The notes beneath the pieces were generated by a model. The model worked only from the letters and a program-made list of their open reading frames with translations. It did not search any database and was not told the DNA's origin. 64,000 nt of DNA. Source: Chitinophagaceae bacterium (lineage in GTDB: Bacteria; Bacteroidota; Bacteroidia; Chitinophagales; UBA10324). Below, one piece after another: positions 9,413-19,005 of the stretch (within the stretch, counting starts at the first letter, position 1; each line of letters begins with the position of its first letter). The translations under genes and the position numbers were made by a program. Location: positions 106,110 to 170,109 of the forward strand of contig CANIPU010000006.1 of the NCBI GenBank assembly GCA_947469485.1, written 5' to 3'.

Positions 9413-10606
9413 ATGAAAATTGCTTTGATAAGAGAAGGAAAAGTTCCTGTTGATACACGAGTAGCATTTTCACCTGAACAATGTGTCTGGTTAATGAATA
9501 AATATCCCGAGCTTCAAATAGTTATTCAACCATCCCCTTTTCGGTGTTTTAAAGATGAAGAATATTCTAATGAAGGTATTCAAATTCAGGAAGATGTTTC
9601 AGAGGCAGATATTTTAATGGGAATTAAGGAGGTGCCTAAAGAGCAATTGATTCCCGACAAAAAGTATCTTTTCTTTTCACATACCATAAAAAAGCAACCT
9701 CACAATCAGGAATTATTAAAAACCATTCTTAAGAAAAAAATTCAACTGATAGATTATGAATGCCTTGTTTGGGAAAATGGTGAACGAATTCTTGGCTTTG
9801 GTTTTTTTGCCGGAATTGTTGGAGCACACAATGGGTTTTTAACTTATGGAAACCGTTATAAGCTTTTCAATTTAAAACCTGCCTTTAAATGCGCTGATTA
9901 TAATGAGATGCTCGAGCAATACAAGCATATTAAAATGCCACCGATTAAAATTGCTGTAACCGGCACCGGACGAGTTGCGCGTGGAGTTTTTGAAATATTA
10001 GAAAAATTAAATATCAGAATTGTAAGTGTTCAGAATTACCTGACTAAAACATTTGATGAACCTGTATTTGTTGTTTTGAATACTTCACAATTGTATGAGC
10101 GTAAAGACGGAAAAACTTTTAACAGAGAAGATTTTCATTTGAACCCTGAACAATACGAATCGGCTTTTCTTCCATTCGCAAAAGTCACCAACCTGTTTAT
10201 CAACGCAATATATTGGTCTCCGAAAGCCCCTCAGTTTTTTACAAAAGCTGATATGCGTTCTCCTGATTTTAAAATAAAAGTAATTGCTGATATTACTTGT
10301 GATGTAAACGGATCAGTACCTTCAACTATTCGGGATACAAGTATTGAAAACCCAATATTCGGTTATAACCCCAATACTGAAATGGAAGAAATTCCATATC
10401 AACCACAAGGAATAGATATTATGGCCGTAAGTAATCTTCCAAATGAATTACCACGAGAAGCAAGTTCTGAGTTCGGTGATAAATTAATTGAGTATGTTAT
10501 GGAAGAATTAATTGAACAGGAGAGCAATATTATTGAGCGGGCAACTATCGCAAAAAATGGTCGACTTACCTCTAAATTTGAATATCTTCAGGATTATGCA
10601 GGATAA
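9413..10606 (+). CDS. Alanine dehydrogenase/lysine (saccharopine) dehydrogenase-like NAD(P) oxidoreductase
   Basis: A 397-residue protein. The first 130 residues resemble the N-terminal domain of alanine dehydrogenase, transhydrogenase and LYS1-type saccharopine dehydrogenases (IREGKVPVDTRVAFSPEQ, then ILMGIKEVP and YLFFSHTIKKQP, similar to the fungal LYS1 'FAHCYK' region). A dinucleotide-binding fold follows near residue 180 (IKIAVTGTGRVARGVFEIL). NAD(P)-dependent amino-acid metabolism is expected, but the exact substrate cannot be read from sequence. It stands alone on the plus strand, divergent from ssrA and convergent with the aminotransferase gene that ends 12 bases beyond its stop. Confidence 0.8.
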   Translation: MKIALIREGKVPVDTRVAFSPEQCVWLMNKYPELQIVIQPSPFRCFKDEEYSNEGIQIQEDVSEADILMGIKEVPKEQLIPDKKYLFFSHTIKKQPHNQELLKTILKKKIQLIDYECLVWENGERILGFGFFAGIVGAHNGFLTYGNRYKLFNLKPAFKCADYNEMLEQYKHIKMPPIKIAVTGTGRVARGVFEILEKLNIRIVSVQNYLTKTFDEPVFVVLNTSQLYERKDGKTFNREDFHLNPEQYESAFLPFAKVTNLFINAIYWSPKAPQFFTKADMRSPDFKIKVIADITCDVNGSVPSTIRDTSIENPIFGYNPNTEMEEIPYQPQGIDIMAVSNLPNELPREASSEFGDKLIEYVMEELIEQESNIIERATIAKNGRLTSKFEYLQDYAG

Positions 10607-10617
10607 AAAGTGAATTA

Positions 10618-11847
10618 TTATCCTACTGCATTTACCTCACTTTTAAAAACCGATTTTCCAGGATATACTTTGAGAGCTTCCTCTAAACATTTAATTGCAT
10701 TTTTCAAATCTGTCTTGTTTAAGACATATGCAATTCGAACCTCTTGTTTGCCTTTTCCAGGAGTTGAATAAAATCCTGTTGCAGGTGCAAGCATAACAGT
10801 TTCATTATTGAATGAAAAAGATTCAAGTAACCACTGGCAAAATTTATCTGAATCATCAATAGGTAATTTGGCAATTGTATAAAAAGCACCACCAGGTTTA
10901 GGACATGTAACTCCATCAATCTGATTCAAACCTTCAACTAATAAATTTCTTCGACTGATATACTCTTCATTAATAGCTTCGAAATAATTATCGGCAACTT
11001 TTAGTGCAGCCTCAGAAGCAATTTGACCAAATGTCGGAGGAGACAGTCTTGCTTGCGCAAACTTTAGCATTGTATTCATCAATTCAGTATTTCGTGTAAT
11101 AACACAACCAACTCGTGCTCCACACATACTGAATCTTTTTGAAACGGAATCCACTACAACTACATTTTTATCAAGTCCGTCTAGATTTAGAACAGAAAAA
11201 TGCTTTTTGCCGTCATAACAGAAATCTCGATATACTTCATCGACAAATAAAAACAAGTCATGTTTTATAACTAAATCTTTTAAATCTTTTAATTCTTGTT
11301 CTGAATATAAGTAGCCTGTTGGGTTATTTGGGTTACAAATTAAAATTGCCTTTGTTTTGGAGGTGATTTTATTTTCAAATTCAGAAATAGAGGGTAAAGC
11401 AAATCCTGTTTCTATTTGGGCAGTCACCGGAATAATTTTTATATCAGCTGCACATGCAAATCCATTATAATTAGCATAAAATGGTTCCGGAATAATAATT
11501 TCATCGAGTGGATTCATACAACTCATCATTGCAAATGAAAGTGCTTCACTACCGCCGGTTGTTATGATTACTTGTGAGAAATCAATATTAATCTTGTACT
11601 TGCTTTTATAATTTTCTGCTAATTTTTTTCGATAAGTTTCAATTCCGGCACTATGGCTGTATTCCAATACTTTGAAATCGATATTGCGCATTGCTTCAAA
11701 AACCTCATTTGGTGTTTCAATATCTGGCTGACCTATATTTAAATGATAAACTTTCTTTCCTGATTTTTTTGCTTGTTCAGCATATGGTACCAATTTGCGA
11801 ATTGGCGACGCGGGCATTTGTTGCCCTTTTTTAGAAATGTCTGGCAT
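10618..11847 (-). CDS. PLP-dependent class I/II aminotransferase
   Basis: A 409-residue fold-type I aminotransferase. The pyridoxal-phosphate lysine lies in the motif VVDSVSKRFSMCGARVG, and the family signatures NPNNPTGYLYSEQEL, FVDEVYRDF and the C-terminal substrate-binding arginine region (QEVRIAYVLNK) are present. It resembles aspartate/aromatic-type aminotransferases, but the substrate cannot be fixed from sequence. A monocistronic minus-strand gene, convergent with the upstream oxidoreductase. Confidence 0.88.
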   Translation of the reverse strand: MPDISKKGQQMPASPIRKLVPYAEQAKKSGKKVYHLNIGQPDIETPNEVFEAMRNIDFKVLEYSHSAGIETYRKKLAENYKSKYKINIDFSQVIITTGGSEALSFAMMSCMNPLDEIIIPEPFYANYNGFACAADIKIIPVTAQIETGFALPSISEFENKITSKTKAILICNPNNPTGYLYSEQELKDLKDLVIKHDLFLFVDEVYRDFCYDGKKHFSVLNLDGLDKNVVVVDSVSKRFSMCGARVGCVITRNTELMNTMLKFAQARLSPPTFGQIASEAALKVADNYFEAINEEYISRRNLLVEGLNQIDGVTCPKPGGAFYTIAKLPIDDSDKFCQWLLESFSFNNETVMLAPATGFYSTPGKGKQEVRIAYVLNKTDLKNAIKCLEEALKVYPGKSVFKSEVNAVG

Positions 11848-11918
11848 GGTGCAAACCTAAAATAAATTAGAAATAGTATAAAGAATTCTATTCAGGTAAA
11901 ATCAATTCTATAAAATAA

Positions 11919-11950
11919 AAAAACTCCGACTCTTTCGAGGCGGAGTTTTT
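11919..11950 (-). terminator. Intrinsic terminator after the DUF1573 gene
   Basis: Inverted arms AAAAACTCCG and CGGAGTTTTT with a 12-base loop, A/T-flanked on both sides, 25 bases after the stop of the minus-strand gene at 11975. Confidence 0.75.
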
Positions 11951-11974
11951 AAAAAATTTTTAAGTATGAAAAAA

Positions 11975-12475
11975 CTACTTAGGAGTAGTTTGCATCATGT
12001 TAGGTTGTTGTTCTGGAGTAGTTTGTTCAACTGGTGCAGCGTCAACAGTTCCTTTTATGTATAACACTTTTGTAGGTGTTTTAGCATTTGAAGTAACAGT
12101 TATTGATTTATTGAAACTTCCAGCATGAGCAGCATTGTAAGTAACAGCAATAACTTCAGATTTTCCAGGAAGTATTGGTTCTTTAGGCCACTTTGGTGAA
12201 GTACAACCACAAGAAGTTTGAACATTAGTAATTACTATAGGTTCTTTGCCTGTATTTGTGAAGGTAAAATCATGAGTAGTTGGTTTGTTTTGAGGAATAT
12301 TGGAAAAATCCCAGGTTTCTTCAGCAAACTTAAAATCACCTGCATTTGGATTATCAGGAGCAGTAACTGGTGTTGTCGTAGTTCCTGTTGTTCCTGTAAC
12401 AGGAGTTGTTGTTTGGGCAAATGAAACACCTGTTACAAAAGCAAGTGAAATCACTGTAGCGAAAATCTTTTTCAT
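11975..12475 (-). CDS. Exported DUF1573 domain protein
   Basis: A 166-residue protein with a Sec signal peptide (MKKIFATVISLAFVTGVSFA-Q). A threonine/proline-rich low-complexity linker (residues 20-42) precedes a DUF1573 domain, recognisable by FAEETWDFSNIPQNKP, the repeated 'F.F.NTG..P' phrase and the conserved cysteine motif SCGCTSPKWP. The fold is an immunoglobulin-like/ASPM-SPD-2-Hydin type beta sandwich. The role is unknown; it is abundant in Bacteroidota envelopes. Adjacent to a second DUF1573 gene on the same strand (75-base gap), probably an ancient duplication. Confidence 0.88.
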   Translation of the reverse strand: MKKIFATVISLAFVTGVSFAQTTTPVTGTTGTTTTPVTAPDNPNAGDFKFAEETWDFSNIPQNKPTTHDFTFTNTGKEPIVITNVQTSCGCTSPKWPKEPILPGKSEVIAVTYNAAHAGSFNKSITVTSNAKTPTKVLYIKGTVDAAPVEQTTPEQQPNMMQTTPK

Positions 12476-12550
12476 TTCTTGGATTATTTAAGTTTTAAAA
12501 TTAAAATTTTTTTATTGAGTTTGCAATGATGATGCCAAAAGAAGTAAAAA

Positions 12551-13012
12551 TTAATGAAGATTTAAAGTATTTTTTAAAGAATCGGCAATCTTTGAGTTTA
12601 GTTTTTCGTTTAAAAGCTCACATTTAATGTAAATATCCATTTGTGGAATTGTGGCATTTGAAAATATGTGCAAAGGCTTCATAATATTCCCATATCCGGT
12701 TTCAATAATAAAGGTTGCCCAAACTGCACCTTCTCCACCCGGCATAATTGGTTCAGGAGTCCACCTAGAAGAAGTGCAACCACATTCCCTTTCAACATTA
12801 CTAATTACCAGTGGTTTATTACCTGTATTAATAAATCTGAATTCATGGGTAACTTTTTCGCCTTGATAAATTTTACCAAAATCATATATGTATTCATGAA
12901 AACTTAAAACTGCACTGTCTTTCTTAACTAAAATTTGTTGAGCAATTAAGTTTGGCAAACTCAGAATAAGAATTCCAATTATTAAAATAAGGTGGTTAAA
13001 AAAAACTTTCAA
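12551..13012 (-). CDS. Exported DUF1573 domain protein (second copy)
   Basis: A 153-residue protein. The N-terminal hydrophobic run LILIIGILILSLPNLIAQ is a signal peptide. The DUF1573 core is shown by YDFGKIYQGEKVTHEFRF, NTGNKPLVISNVE and the cysteine motif ECGCTSSRWTPEP, closely matching its neighbour downstream. The C-terminal 40 residues diverge. Function unknown beyond an extracytoplasmic beta-sandwich domain. The 75-base gap to the next DUF1573 gene could hold a separate promoter, but none is obvious. Confidence 0.85.
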   Translation of the reverse strand: MKVFFNHLILIIGILILSLPNLIAQQILVKKDSAVLSFHEYIYDFGKIYQGEKVTHEFRFINTGNKPLVISNVERECGCTSSRWTPEPIMPGGEGAVWATFIIETGYGNIMKPLHIFSNATIPQMDIYIKCELLNEKLNSKIADSLKNTLNLH

Positions 13013-13085
13013 GGTCGCAAAGTTATAATATGAAATTGTATCGAATTAATGAATCAGACAAAAGAATTTCAAATTCATGAATTCG

Positions 13086-13115
13086 TTTGTTTCAAACCAA
13101 TCTTGTTTATTTTTG
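13086..13115 (+). promoter_or_regulatory. Bacteroidota-type promoter of the E1 gene
   Basis: TTTG at 13086-13089 and TATTTTTG at 13108-13115 are separated by 18 bases, matching the -33 TTTG / -7 TAnnTTTG pattern. The ATG follows 16 bases later, giving a short leader. Confidence 0.55.
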
Positions 13116-13131
13116 AAGCGATACCAATTTT

Positions 13132-15555
13132 ATGAAGAAGCAATCGAAACAAGGCATGGCGGAGAAAACATTATCTTTCAAAGAATTCAGGAAAGAAATA
13201 CTTGCTGATTTTAAACTCGCTTCAATAAGTCGAGAGGCAAGTTTGTTAGGCCGAAAGGAAGTTCTGACTGGTAAAGCAAAATTTGGAATATTCGGTGATG
13301 GCAAGGAAGTCGCACAACTTGCAATGGCCAAAGTTTTTCAGAATGGCGATTTTCGTTCAGGTTATTACCGAGATCAGACTTTTGCATTGGCAACGGGTAT
13401 TGCAACTTTGGAACATTTATTTGCTCAATTATATGCCGATGATAATATTGAGCGTGAGCCCCATAGCGGAGGCCGTATGATGAACGCGCATTTTTCAACT
13501 CGATTGATTGATGAAAGCGGAGAATGGAAAGATCATACATCTTCAAAAAATACATCAGCTGATGCATCGCCCACTGCATCTCAAATGCCTCGTGCACTTG
13601 GATTAGCGCTTGCATCAAAAATGTATCGTGAATCTGAAGTTTTAAAAAATGAGAATAGATTTTCAAACAATGGAAATGAAGTAACATTTGCGACTATAGG
13701 CGATTCATCAACTTCTGAGGGGCACTTTTGGGAAACACTTAATGCTGCCGGAGTTTTAAAAGTCCCGCTAGCTATTTCTGTTTGGGATGATGGATATGGA
13801 ATTTCTGTTCCTCAGAAGTATCAAACAACAAAAGAAAATATTTCTGAAATAGTAAGTGGCTTTCAAACAGATGAAAATGGAAATGGAATTGATATTTATA
13901 TAGTCAATGGATGGGATTATCCAGCTTTAATTGAGACTTATACAAAAGCAATTTACAAAACCCGAACAACTCATATTCCATGTTTAATTCATGTAAAAGA
14001 ACTGACTCAACCTCAAGGGCATTCAACATCAGGGTCTCATGAAAGATATAAGTCAAAGGAAAGATTAGAGTGGGAAAGAGAATTTGACTGCAATAAAAAA
14101 ATGCGGGAGTGGATTATAAAAACTGCAATTGCTTCATCAGACGAATTAGACGAAATTGAAAACGAATCAAAAAAAGAAGTTCGTGATGCAGGACGCAGAG
14201 CATTAAACGAGTTTAATCAGCCTTTAAAAGATGAAAGAAATGAATTAGCAAATTTGCTTGAGCAAGTTGCTGCACAGAGTGAATTTGCCAAAATTATATT
14301 ACAGAAAAAAGACGAACTCTTGCAAATGCCTGATGCAATCCGCAAAGATGCTTTAATAACTGCAAGAGAAATTTTACTTGTTATCCGAAATGAAAGTATA
14401 TCTTCCAGAGAACTACTTATAGATTGGAAAAATGATTATCTCAAACGATGCAATCGAATATATACATCGCAATTAACAAGTGAATCAAAGTATGCTGCAT
14501 TAAATGTTACTGAAATCAAACCGCAATATGATGAAAATGCGATTTATGTTAATGGCTTTGAAGTATTAAATGCATTTTTTGATTATCAGCTTTCAAATAA
14601 TAATCAATTGATTGCTTTTGGTGAAGATGTTGGCCGAATTGGAGATGTTAATCAGGGTTTCGCAGGTTTACAAGCCAAACATGGTGAACATCGTGTTTTT
14701 GATACTGGTATAAGAGAAGCAACTATTGTTGGACAAGGAATTGGTTTGGCTATGCGTGGTCTTCGCCCTATTGCTGAAATACAATATCTAGATTATCTAC
14801 TATATGCCTTACAACCATTGAGCGACGATTTAGCAACCCTTTTGTACAGAAGTGCTGGAGGTCAAAAAGCTCCACTTATAATTCGTACCCGGGGTCATCG
14901 TTTTGAGGGTATATGGCACACTGGCTCACCAATAGGAATGATTTTAAATTCCATTCGTGGAATAAATTTTTGTGTTCCACGAAACATGACCCAAGCTGCA
15001 GGTTTTTATAATACACTGCTTCAATCTGATGAACCTGCCTTGGTAATTGAGTGCCTGAATGGTTATCGATTGAAAGAAAAACTTCCCTCAAATATTGGTC
15101 ATTTCACTGTTCCATTAGGTGTACCGGAAGTTATACGAAACGGAGAGGATATTACAATAGTAACCTATGGTTCATGCTGTCGAATTGCTGAAGAAGCAGC
15201 TGAAAAAGCTGCTTCGGTTGGGATTTCAGTAGAAATAGTAGATGTTCAAACTTTATTGCCTTTTGATGTACATTCTAATATTGTTGAAAGTATTAAGAAA
15301 ACCAATCGGGTTATTTTCCTGGATGAAGATGTACCAGGAGGGGCTTCGGCTTATATGATGCAGAAAGTACTTGAAGAACAGAAAGCATTGCAATTTCTGG
15401 ATAGTTTACCTAAAACAATTACTGCAAAGGAAAATCGTGGTGCATATGCTAGCGACGGTAATTACTTCTGTAAGCCTAATGCTGAAGATGTATTTGAAGT
15501 TGTTTACACCATTATGCGGGAAAGTGACCCCAATAGTTTTCCGGAGATAGGATAG
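13132..15555 (+). CDS. Fused alpha/beta thiamine-dependent 2-oxoacid dehydrogenase E1
   Basis: An 807-residue fusion of the E1 alpha and E1 beta subunits of a 2-oxoacid dehydrogenase complex (branched-chain type most likely). Residues 1-330 carry the alpha part with the thiamine-diphosphate region IGDSSTSEGHFWETLNAAG and WDDGYGISVP, where the usual GDG appears as GDS. Residues 470-807 carry the beta part: FGEDVGRIGDVNQGFAGL, FDTGIREATIVGQGIGLAM, RGHRFEGIWHTGSP, and a C-terminal transketolase-like domain (VDVQTLLPFD, VIFLDEDVPGGASAYM). Decarboxylation of the 2-oxoacid and acyl transfer to lipoyl-E2 is expected. E2 and E3 genes are not in the window. Such fusions are common in Bacteroidota. Confidence 0.88.
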   Translation: MKKQSKQGMAEKTLSFKEFRKEILADFKLASISREASLLGRKEVLTGKAKFGIFGDGKEVAQLAMAKVFQNGDFRSGYYRDQTFALATGIATLEHLFAQLYADDNIEREPHSGGRMMNAHFSTRLIDESGEWKDHTSSKNTSADASPTASQMPRALGLALASKMYRESEVLKNENRFSNNGNEVTFATIGDSSTSEGHFWETLNAAGVLKVPLAISVWDDGYGISVPQKYQTTKENISEIVSGFQTDENGNGIDIYIVNGWDYPALIETYTKAIYKTRTTHIPCLIHVKELTQPQGHSTSGSHERYKSKERLEWEREFDCNKKMREWIIKTAIASSDELDEIENESKKEVRDAGRRALNEFNQPLKDERNELANLLEQVAAQSEFAKIILQKKDELLQMPDAIRKDALITAREILLVIRNESISSRELLIDWKNDYLKRCNRIYTSQLTSESKYAALNVTEIKPQYDENAIYVNGFEVLNAFFDYQLSNNNQLIAFGEDVGRIGDVNQGFAGLQAKHGEHRVFDTGIREATIVGQGIGLAMRGLRPIAEIQYLDYLLYALQPLSDDLATLLYRSAGGQKAPLIIRTRGHRFEGIWHTGSPIGMILNSIRGINFCVPRNMTQAAGFYNTLLQSDEPALVIECLNGYRLKEKLPSNIGHFTVPLGVPEVIRNGEDITIVTYGSCCRIAEEAAEKAASVGISVEIVDVQTLLPFDVHSNIVESIKKTNRVIFLDEDVPGGASAYMMQKVLEEQKALQFLDSLPKTITAKENRGAYASDGNYFCKPNAEDVFEVVYTIMRESDPNSFPEIG

Positions 15556-15641
15556 GTTCCGTTGTTAAATTTTAAATTTCTAATAGATGAAGGATTATTC
15601 ATCATTGAACTCCTCTATCAAAACATATATTTGCGCTTCTC

Positions 15642-17432
15642 ATGAAAAATATACGCAACTTTTGCATTATAGCCCACATTGACCACGGGAAAAGTACACT
15701 TGCAGACAGACTACTTGAAGTAACAAAAACAATTACCGAGCGTCAGATGATGAATCAGGTGCTTGATGATATGGATCTGGAACGCGAAAAAGGAATTACG
15801 ATTAAGAGTCACGCCATTCAAATGAAGTTTCATCAGGATGGTGAAGATTATATTTTGAATTTGATTGATACCCCTGGTCATGTTGATTTCAGTTATGAAG
15901 TATCGCGAGCCATTGCATCTTGCGAAGGAGCTTTGTTGTTAGTGGATGCTTCACAAGGAATTCAGGCACAAACTATTTCAAATCTTTATTTAGCAATTGA
16001 TAACAACCTGGAAATAATTCCTGTTGTAAATAAGATTGACATGGAGGGTGCTATGGTAGAGGAAACCATGGACCAGATTGTTGACTTGGTTGGATGTAAG
16101 CGTGAAGACATTATGCTCGCAAGTGGAAAAACAGGAAAGGGTGTTGATGAAATTCTTCGAGCAGTTATTGCTCGTATTCCGGCTCCAAATGGAAAGGAAG
16201 ATGCACCATTGCAAGCGTTAATTTTTGATTCGGTATTTAATTCCTTTCGTGGAATCATTGCTTACTTCAGAGTATTCAATGGTGAAATTAAAAAGGGGGA
16301 TAAAATTAAATTCTTCAATACTGGCCAGGATTATATAGCTGAAGAAGTTGGGGTGTTACTACTTGAAAAATCGCCGCGCGAAATTATTAAAACCGGAGAT
16401 GTTGGTTATGTAATTACTGGAATAAAGGAATCGAAAGAAATAAAAGTGGGTGATACCATTACATTATCTGCACGACCGACTGATGAAGTGATTAAAGGTT
16501 TTGAAGAAGTGAAACCAATGGTGTTCGCCGGAATTTATCCAATAGATACTGATGATTATGAAGATATGCGCGATGCACTTGACAGATTAAAACTCAACGA
16601 TGCATCGCTCACTTATGAACCTGAATCATCTGTGGCACTTGGATTTGGTTTTCGTTGCGGTTTCCTAGGCATGTTGCATTTAGAAATAATTCAGGAACGA
16701 TTGGATCGTGAGTTCAATATGAATGTGATTACCACAGTTCCGAATGTAAGTTTCTTTGCATACACCACTCGTGGCGAAAAATTAACTATAAATAATCCGA
16801 CTGATTTTCCTGATCCTACTATGATTGATCATGTAGAAGAACCGTGGATTAAAGCAACTACTATTTGTAAACCGGAATACATCGGAGCTATCATCAATTT
16901 ATGTATATACAAGCGTGGAATATTTAAAGGACAAACTTATCTCACTCCTTCGCGTGTTGAATTAGCATTTGAATTACCGTTGACTGAAATCGTTTTTGAT
17001 TTTTATGATAAGCTGAAATCAATTACTCGTGGATATGCAAGTTTCGATTATCATCCACTTGATTTTCGTGAAAGTGATTTAGTGAAACTGGATATTAAAC
17101 TGAATGGCGAAAATGTAGATGCACTTTCTGCATTGATACATCGTGTGCGTGCTGAAGAGTTCGGGCGAAAAATTTGTGTGAAGTTGAAAGAATTGTTGCC
17201 TCGACAGCAATTTGTAATTGCCATACAAGCAGCAATCGGACAAAAAATTGTTGCCCGCGAAACCATTAGTGCATTACGAAAAGATGTTACAGCAAAATGT
17301 TATGGTGGTGATATATCACGAAAAAGAAAATTATTGGAAAAGCAAAAGGAAGGAAAGAAGCGTATGAAGCAAGTTGGTAATGTTGAGATTCCTCAGTCTG
17401 CTTTCCTTGCAGTTTTAAAAATTGATGATTGA
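15642..17432 (+). CDS. lepA: Elongation factor 4 (LepA)
   Basis: A 596-residue translational GTPase, normal length for LepA. G motifs are visible: [14 protein letters not shown] (P-loop), DTPGHVDF (G3) and NKID (G4). The LepA C-terminal domain is shown by [21 protein letters not shown], including the conserved 'KRKLLEKQK' signature. It acts on the ribosome, remodelling or back-translocating stalled complexes. Followed after 15 bases by folD, so the two are probably co-transcribed. Confidence 0.97.
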   Translation: MKNIRNFCIIAHIDHGKSTLADRLLEVTKTITERQMMNQVLDDMDLEREKGITIKSHAIQMKFHQDGEDYILNLIDTPGHVDFSYEVSRAIASCEGALLLVDASQGIQAQTISNLYLAIDNNLEIIPVVNKIDMEGAMVEETMDQIVDLVGCKREDIMLASGKTGKGVDEILRAVIARIPAPNGKEDAPLQALIFDSVFNSFRGIIAYFRVFNGEIKKGDKIKFFNTGQDYIAEEVGVLLLEKSPREIIKTGDVGYVITGIKESKEIKVGDTITLSARPTDEVIKGFEEVKPMVFAGIYPIDTDDYEDMRDALDRLKLNDASLTYEPESSVALGFGFRCGFLGMLHLEIIQERLDREFNMNVITTVPNVSFFAYTTRGEKLTINNPTDFPDPTMIDHVEEPWIKATTICKPEYIGAIINLCIYKRGIFKGQTYLTPSRVELAFELPLTEIVFDFYDKLKSITRGYASFDYHPLDFRESDLVKLDIKLNGENVDALSALIHRVRAEEFGRKICVKLKELLPRQQFVIAIQAAIGQKIVARETISALRKDVTAKCYGGDISRKRKLLEKQKEGKKRMKQVGNVEIPQSAFLAVLKIDD

Positions 17433-17447
17433 TTTAATAATTCAACA

Positions 17448-18329
17448 ATGGAACTACTTGACGGAAAAAAAGTATCTCAGGAAATAATTGAAGAATTGAG
17501 ATTGGAAATTCTGCAGAGAATTTCGGAGAATAAAAAAATCCCACACCTCGCTGCTGTACTTGTTGGTCACGACGGTGGTTCTGAAACTTATGTGGCAAGC
17601 AAAGTTCGTCACTGCGAAAAAATCGGATTCAAATCAACTCTAATTCGGTTAGATGATTCTGTAAGTGAAGAGGTTTTATTAAAAGAAGTTAAAAGATTAA
17701 ATGAAGATGCTGATATTGATGGAATATTGGTTCAACTTCCTGTTCCAAAACACATTGATGTTGAAAAAATAACTGAAGCCATTTCCCCCTTAAAAGATGT
17801 AGATGGTTTTCATCCGGTGAATATTGGAAGAATGGTTAAAGGATTACCGGCACATGTGGCTGCAACACCTTATGGAATATGGCTGATGCTGCAACGATAT
17901 AAAATTAATACAGCCGGAATGCATTGTGTTGTTATTGGTCGCAGCGATATTGTTGGAAAACCAATAAGCCTGTTGATGGCTCAAAATACAAATCCGGGAA
18001 ATGCAACGGTTACCATTTGCCATAGCCGAACAAAAGATTTAAAGGCAATGACTTTGCAAGCTGATATATTAATTGCTGCGCTCGGTAAAGCTGAATTTGT
18101 TAAAGCTGATATGGTAAAGGAGGGCGCAATAGTTATTGATGTTGGAATCACTCGATTGCCTGATGCTTCAAAAAAATCAGGATACAGAATTGTTGGTGAT
18201 GTTGCTTTCAATGAAGTGGCGCCAAAGTGTAGTTACATCACACCGGTTCCCGGAGGCGTAGGTTTAATGACCATTGCTTCATTGATGATGAATACAATGA
18301 ATGCCTGTAAAATGATAACAGGTAGTTAA
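17448..18329 (+). CDS. folD: Bifunctional methylenetetrahydrofolate dehydrogenase/cyclohydrolase
   Basis: A 293-residue cytoplasmic folate enzyme converting 5,10-methylene-THF to 10-formyl-THF. Signatures: [14 protein letters not shown] with the catalytic lysine, [28 protein letters not shown], the NADP-binding [16 protein letters not shown], and the C-terminal [18 protein letters not shown]. Starts 15 bases after lepA, without a terminator between. Complete and typical. Confidence 0.97.
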   Translation: MELLDGKKVSQEIIEELRLEILQRISENKKIPHLAAVLVGHDGGSETYVASKVRHCEKIGFKSTLIRLDDSVSEEVLLKEVKRLNEDADIDGILVQLPVPKHIDVEKITEAISPLKDVDGFHPVNIGRMVKGLPAHVAATPYGIWLMLQRYKINTAGMHCVVIGRSDIVGKPISLLMAQNTNPGNATVTICHSRTKDLKAMTLQADILIAALGKAEFVKADMVKEGAIVIDVGITRLPDASKKSGYRIVGDVAFNEVAPKCSYITPVPGGVGLMTIASLMMNTMNACKMITGS

Positions 18330-18384
18330 GGGTTAGAAAAAACAATAAATAGTCCTTTAGCTAAAGTATCAATAGAAAGTTTTA

Positions 18385-19005
18385 ATGAACAACACCCAAA
18401 TAAAAACCAATCTTCTCCCGGTTATGGAACAATTTTATTCCATTCAGGGTGAAGGTTTTTATCAGGGAAGCGCAGCCTTTTTTATCCGGTTAGGTGGTTG
18501 TGATGTAGGTTGTGTTTGGTGTGATGTTAAAGATAGTTGGGATGTAGATTCACATAAAAAATATTCGGTTGAAGAAATTATTTCAAACACAAATAATTAC
18601 CCAACAGATCTTGTTGTTATAACTGGTGGTGAGCCTTTGATGCACAATCTTGAAGAATTCACTTCACAATTAAAATCTTCAGGAAAAAAAACAAACCTTG
18701 AAACTTCCGGAACTCATCCATTGACTGGAACTTGGGATTGGATTTGTTTTTCGCCTAAAAAATTTAAAGCCCCGCTACCTGAAATATATAATCTGGCAAA
18801 TGAATTGAAGGTTATTGTTTTCAATCAGAGTGATTTTGAATTTGCTGAAAAATTTGCTCTACTGGTTTCAAAGAATTGCAAACTCTATCTTCAACCTGAA
18901 TGGAGCAATTCAGAAAAAATGACTCCATTGATAATTGAATATGTAAAGTGCAATCCTAAATGGGAAATTTCGTTACAAATTCATAAATACATGAACATCG
19001 ACTAA
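18385..19005 (+). CDS. queE: 7-carboxy-7-deazaguanine synthase (radical SAM)
   Basis: A 206-residue radical-SAM enzyme of queuosine precursor biosynthesis that makes 7-carboxy-7-deazaguanine from 6-carboxytetrahydropterin. The cluster-binding motif CDVGCVWCD provides Cys-x3-Cys-x2-Cys, preceded by EQFYSIQGEGFYQG and GGCD typical of QueE. ITGGEPLMH is the SAM-binding GGE region. The stop overlaps the ATG of the next gene (TAATG), indicating translational coupling. No preQ1 riboswitch is seen upstream. Confidence 0.93.
   Translation: MNNTQIKTNLLPVMEQFYSIQGEGFYQGSAAFFIRLGGCDVGCVWCDVKDSWDVDSHKKYSVEEIISNTNNYPTDLVVITGGEPLMHNLEEFTSQLKSSGKKTNLETSGTHPLTGTWDWICFSPKKFKAPLPEIYNLANELKVIVFNQSDFEFAEKFALLVSKNCKLYLQPEWSNSEKMTPLIIEYVKCNPKWEISLQIHKYMNID

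Noticed and set aside
12218..12491. Small plus-strand frames across the DUF1573 gene
   Set aside because: They are opposite a well-supported gene with signal peptide and DUF1573 motifs.
18330..18384. preQ1 riboswitch before queE
   Set aside because: The 55-base leader lacks the preQ1-I stem-loop and conserved tail.
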